Below are positions 60,434-64,000 of a stretch of 64,000 nt of DNA, piece after piece. Under the pieces are notes generated by a model. It was given only the letters and a program-made list of their open reading frames with translations. It did not search any database and was not told where the DNA came from. The DNA is taken from the NCBI GenBank assembly GCA_038093975.1, contig JBBPTG010000002.1:868001-932000 (forward strand), read 5' to 3'. The stretch's first letter is position 1. Every line of letters begins with the position of its first letter. Origin of the DNA: Chalciporus piperatus (lineage: Eukaryota > Basidiomycota > Agaricomycetes > Boletales > Boletaceae). Position numbers and translations under genes: made by a program.

Positions 60434-61410
60434 ATGAGAGCGGTCATTCAGCGTGTCGCATCGGCATCCGTCACCGGTAAGCATTCTTGGCTGACCAGAC
60501 TCTACATCTTACCCTTCACTCACGACCGACAGTCGATGGCAAAGTGATCTCCAGTATATCACGAGGGCTGATGGTCCTAGTCGGCATTGGTACTGGTACG
60601 CGCCTCCGACCTCTCCACCACCACGCCCACCACTAAAGCACACCCTCGGTAAGATAGATGACACGCCCGCCGACGTCGACAGTCTCTGCAACAAAATGTA
60701 ATCGCCAAATCATCTGTTCACAGTCCGAAGGAACCTCGTCGTTGACGTTGCTTTCACAGATTGAACCTACGCGTGTTCGACGACGCGAACGGCGCGATGT
60801 GGAAGACGAGCGTGAAGGATATCGCAGGCGAAGTCCTCTGCGTCTCTCAATTCACCCTCATGGCCAACACGACCAAGGGTAACAAGCCAGATTTCCACCG
60901 CGCGATGGTACGCTGCCGCTTCCCCCCATTATATTTCTAGACCGCCAGTATAACGATATTCGTGCCGTTCGCCCATTCGCGTCGTATGATCATGACGAGG
61001 ACAGACCACGGAATTGTCCCGCCAGATGTACGGCGTCTTTTTGGACAAGATGAAACAGGTTTACGTTCCAGATCGTATCAAAGGTGAGGGCTTTTTTGTT
61101 GTGGATCTCGCACGGCGCCACGAACTTGAACTCTGATCTCGTACGTATGTCGCATATAGACGGACAGTTTGGTGCCATGATGAACGTGAGCTTGACAAAC
61201 GAGGTACGACGGGTTGGCTAGCGCATCATATCGCAGCAAACACAGACTAACCTGGTAACACGCCACCCGTCATGATAGGGCCCTGTCACGCTCACTCTCG
61301 ATACCAGGAAGTTCGAGTACGTCACGCCTCCCAATCAGAGCAATGGGAAAGGGGAAAAGAAGAAAGTGGAACGCGATTCTCCTAGACCTGCAGAGCCCGG
61401 GTCGCAGTGA
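60434..61410 (+). CDS. DTD1: D-aminoacyl-tRNA deacylase
   Basis: Clears D-amino acids (and glycine on tRNA-Ala) from mischarged tRNAs. Seven exons: 60434-60476, 60533-60595, 60658-60697, 60760-60907, 61005-61083, 61160-61203, 61279-61410; 182 residues. Family blocks: [50 protein letters not shown], the active-site loop [22 protein letters not shown], and the NxGPVT-type motif [15 protein letters not shown] created by the last splice. The C-terminal extension [17 protein letters not shown] is basic. Short exons (40-44 nt) are all in frame. Confidence 0.95.
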
Positions 61411-61585
61411 TGATGTTAATGGTTACTGTATTCTGGACGCCACCCGCTCGAAGTGATGTTCGGGTACTTACATGAATTCAAGCTGTCCATTGACATATCA
61501 TAAATACGTACGTCGGCTTCTGTTTTCAGAAAGGCGAGAAATGTGATGAGATGGGATTAGCAGTAATAAAGTATGTAGCATTGAA

Positions 61586-63325
61586 TTATAACATTCCACC
61601 GACTAGACCAACGATAGCCTTGGTTCTCCAACGAACCTTGCGATCGGCTCCTCTCCATGGAACCGCCCATTGTCGCAAATTGTTCACCTCGTCATGTAGA
61701 CTTTGTTGCAGACTCTTTGATGATGTGACCATCATGAATGAAAGTTCCGTGTCCAAGTTTGCAGAACGCGAGTTCAGATTCGTCGAGCCCAACAACGTGA
61801 GTGCTGGGGGACTCTCTTTCGATGGGGATAGCCAAATGCCTGAGAAATAGAAATGTAAGTGTTTCTGATCGTGAAGCCAAAGAATGATGCAGACTACCTT
61901 TGGCATGGTATGTCCAGCCCCCTCTTCCCCATTCAGAGAGAGTGACAGCATTCTCGCCGGTACCAGGTTGTCGACCGGCAGTGCGAACGGCCCGCATGAA
62001 TCTCTGTTCCAATAAGGTGTAGCCTTCGGGTATAAGTCCAGACAGTCCTCGCGATCCGTAGAAACCATTTGCCTAGAAATCCAACGGCACCGAATCAGCG
62101 TAATTGAGGTTGGGAAGGGGATATATTCGTACCTTGGGGCTGGCAATAATGACATCGCACCCAGCAGGAGACTTCAGGATCAGGTCTTGATATGGTTTAT
62201 AAAGTCCGAAATAACCGCTCGTCAATGTCATGGCAGGAGTAGGATCTCCCCGAGACTGTTGAGAGGCCAAATTGTCGAAGAGCATAGACAAAGCTCGTTC
62301 CTCCTCCCGGATATTGAACTGTCCGCCTTGTATGATAGGAAATAGGAAAGTGTCCTCGGTAGCCGAAGCTTTGTTAAGATTCGAAGATATGGACGCCTGC
62401 AGACGAGAAGCCTGGAAGTGTGTCAATGCTTGTCCCACTTTTGATTGTACTTTCCAAGGCTGAGTGGATGGGTCTGGCCAGGTTATTAGAGGAGCACTTG
62501 TGCCCGATGATAAGTCGTAGGAAAACGACGATATTATCTGTAGGAAGTCGAAGCAATAATCCGCGAGTTGGGGTTGGCCCGAAAAATGAAGGTATCGGTC
62601 TTGTCTGTTTGTAAAATATGACTTATTAAGGTTAGCACTGTAGAGATGGAACGAAGCTTAGCTCGATAGGACAGACAATGGTGAAGTCGAAGCACTCACC
62701 CGCTAATGATAACTTGGTCGTCTGAGCCATATATTTTTGCGTGCCAAGTTCCCCAACCTTCGTTGAAACGAGGGGGGACGACTCTCGTCATTGTGCCGCT
62801 GAGTTTGGGGCTTCGAAACAAAGCTACGTGAACCCTGCTGCCATGATTACGAAGAAGCGGGAGAAGAGCAAGGACGGGAGACGATGGGCCGGGACGCGTC
62901 GAGCGATTGTAGTCAAGGGTGAGGTAGACGTGAAGGTCTCTATTTTGGCGTAACGCGGTGTCGAGGGCAGCTAACTGGACTGGGTAAGAGCAAGTGAACG
63001 CGTCCGACGGGTGAACGCACTAGTTCGTGTTCGGATGAGCCGATGTAGAGTGAAGAGAGGAATATTCTTTTACGAGCCCGACGAATGATTTCCTGTTCCG
63101 AGTGAGAGAATGCTGAGCAGGACAAGAGCGTGTACTCGCGAGTAGCTTTGAGTAGAACACAGGGGGTCCTCGGAGTACGGATACGCTGCTAGATGGTATA
63201 GGCAGACAAGGCTGTTTGGATGCCAGTGAGCCAGTAAAGTCACTGAGTGCAGGATGGATGTGTGTAGTGCAGATGTATCTCGTACATGACCTGTTCAACA
63301 ACTTGAAGGACCTGAACGCGAACAT
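61586..63325 (-). CDS. PGS1: Phosphatidylglycerophosphate synthase (PGS1 type)
   Basis: Mitochondrial enzyme of the phospholipase D superfamily that makes phosphatidylglycerophosphate from CDP-diacylglycerol, first committed step to cardiolipin. Exons: 63325-63136, 63112-63021, 62974-62700, 62637-62133, 62072-61898, 61839-61586; 496 residues. The N-terminus MFAFRSFKLLNRSCTRYI is a likely presequence. Blocks: IFLSSLYIGSSEHE, DYNRSTRPGPSSP, first HKD motif WGTWHAKIYGSDDQ, SGANLNKSYFTNRQDRYLHF, and second HKD-like YHAKGIWL with LLGSTNLNSRSANLDTELSF. The first junction needs either a 23-nt intron (63113-63135) or a 68-nt one (63093-63160) that deletes the family FYxxLL block. Tail-to-tail with DTD1. 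Confidence 0.9.
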
Positions 63326-63471
63326 GATCAAGCTCAGTGCAGTCAAAAGACTTGTGTATTAGTGCTGACTAATGTTCTGACAGTGATTGGCCTCCCTCCT
63401 AGCGATATGAGTTCATCCAGTTCATGGCAGACTGACAGTCACTGACCGAGCCTCGTTCCTCCAGCTTGGCC

Positions 63472-64000
63472 ATGTCCTCGATGCTCACAAATCCGACAAA
63501 AATACTCGGATATCCTTCTCGTCTCCTTGCTCGCATTCGCAGGTTCAACGAGTTCCTCGACAAGAACACTGCACCCGCATTCAACGACAGTGTCCTCGTC
63601 GCTCGCTCTCCTCCTCCAAATTTCACCCCTCTTCCGGGGCCATGGGGTTTCCTGACTTCTGGGTACATCGCAGGTCTCATCATCATGGTAAAGTCCTCTT
63701 GATCTCTCCCGTTCCAATCTCTCACACGCAATCTCAGGCCGTTCTCATGCATCGTATCCAGAACATCGTAGTTCCACCCCGCCACAGGATATATCGCTTC
63801 TCTAGGGCACCTCAGAGACACAGATCTCTCCTGCAGGCAATCTACCGCACCATATTTCCACTGGACTTCTCTTCTTCGCTCGTCCGTCTCACCGTTCGGC
63901 TCCCGTCCCTATATTTCCTATCGAAATCACTCCTCCTATGGACTACCACACTCGCACAGACTGCAAACAAGTTCCCCGTTTCCTATTTACCTTGGTTGCA
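63472..64000 (+). CDS. Unidentified membrane protein, 5' part only
   Basis: Not recognised. Two exons so far: 63472-63687 and 63738 onward, cut by the window edge. The first 72 residues run from MSSMLTNPTKILGYPSRLLARIRRFNEFLDKN to a hydrophobic segment FLTSGYIAGLIIM, followed after the splice by AVLMHRIQNIVVPPRHRIYR, a basic segment, then more hydrophobic sequence (LVRLTVRLPSLYFLSKSLLLWTT). The pattern suggests a multi-pass membrane protein with a short cytosolic N-terminus. The ATG at 63472 is the first in frame. Head-to-head with PGS1, 146 bp between starts. Confidence 0.55.

Overview
The window reads as nuclear DNA of a basidiomycete fungus, most likely an agaricomycete. Nearly every gene is cut by short (about 45-65 nt) GT-AG introns. 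The proteins are closest, as far as I can judge by eye, to mushroom-forming fungi, for example a PriB-like Zn2Cys6 regulator and the fungal forms of hamartin, Cdc4 and CENP-C. Both strands are densely used, GC is close to 50 percent, and three tRNA genes carry introns. I assign no genus. All gene models were spliced by hand and checked for frame continuity; they are not supported by transcripts.

Layout. 1-959: no gene seen. 960-7720 (minus strand): HSP90 with two heat-shock elements upstream, Tsc1 (hamartin), and a DUF1264 oil-body-like protein. 8179-18301: NAC alpha (+), TRM9 (-), ALG13 (-), PRO3 (+), proteasome ATPase RPT3 (-), cap-binding CBC2 (+), an unnamed mitochondrial RRM-like protein (-), the U4/U6.U5 protein SNRNP27 (+) and eIF1 (-). 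18497-23866: FYV7 (+), PP4 regulatory subunit 2 (-), a PAP2 lipid phosphatase (+) and SER1 (+). 23947-24848: tRNA-Ser(GCU) and two identical, inverted tRNA-Asn(GUU) genes. 24930-36830: RRP3 helicase (-), TRAPPII subunit TRS130 (+), ALG3 (-) and a Zn2Cys6 transcription factor (-). 36831-40876: a 4-kb stretch with no supported gene, the only large gap. 40877-51068: Cdc4-like F-box/WD40 protein (+), UPF1 (+), CENP-C/Mif2 (-) and a mitoribosomal Mrp51-like protein (-). 52343-63325: nucleotide-sugar transporter (+), a small HypK-like protein (+), MDM12 (+), ELP3 (-), mitochondrial 2-thiouridylase SLM3/MTU1 (+), D-aminoacyl-tRNA deacylase DTD1 (+) and PGS1 (-). 63472-end: the start of an unidentified membrane protein.

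How the genes fit together. This is a housekeeping region, not an island. Themes recur without operon logic: wobble-uridine tRNA modification (ELP3 and TRM9 in the cytosol, MTU1 in mitochondria); events at the ribosome exit and initiation (NAC alpha, the HypK candidate, eIF1, UPF1, DTD1); N-glycan precursor assembly (ALG13, ALG3, and a possible UDP-sugar supply through the transporter); and mitochondrial lipid and ER contact (PGS1, MDM12). Many neighbours are head-to-head with 100-250 bp between start codons, or tail-to-tail with about 85-180 bp between stop codons, so shared promoters and antisense 3' ends are likely.

I did not find a convincing undescribed multi-gene system. The most useful leads are the 8-nt last coding exon of RPT3 that supplies the end of its HbYX tail, two phased heat-shock elements before HSP90, a perfect inverted tRNA-Asn pair, three GC-AG introns, a possible 23-nt intron or frameshift in PGS1, two unnamed conserved-looking proteins, and the 4-kb gap upstream of the transcription factor.
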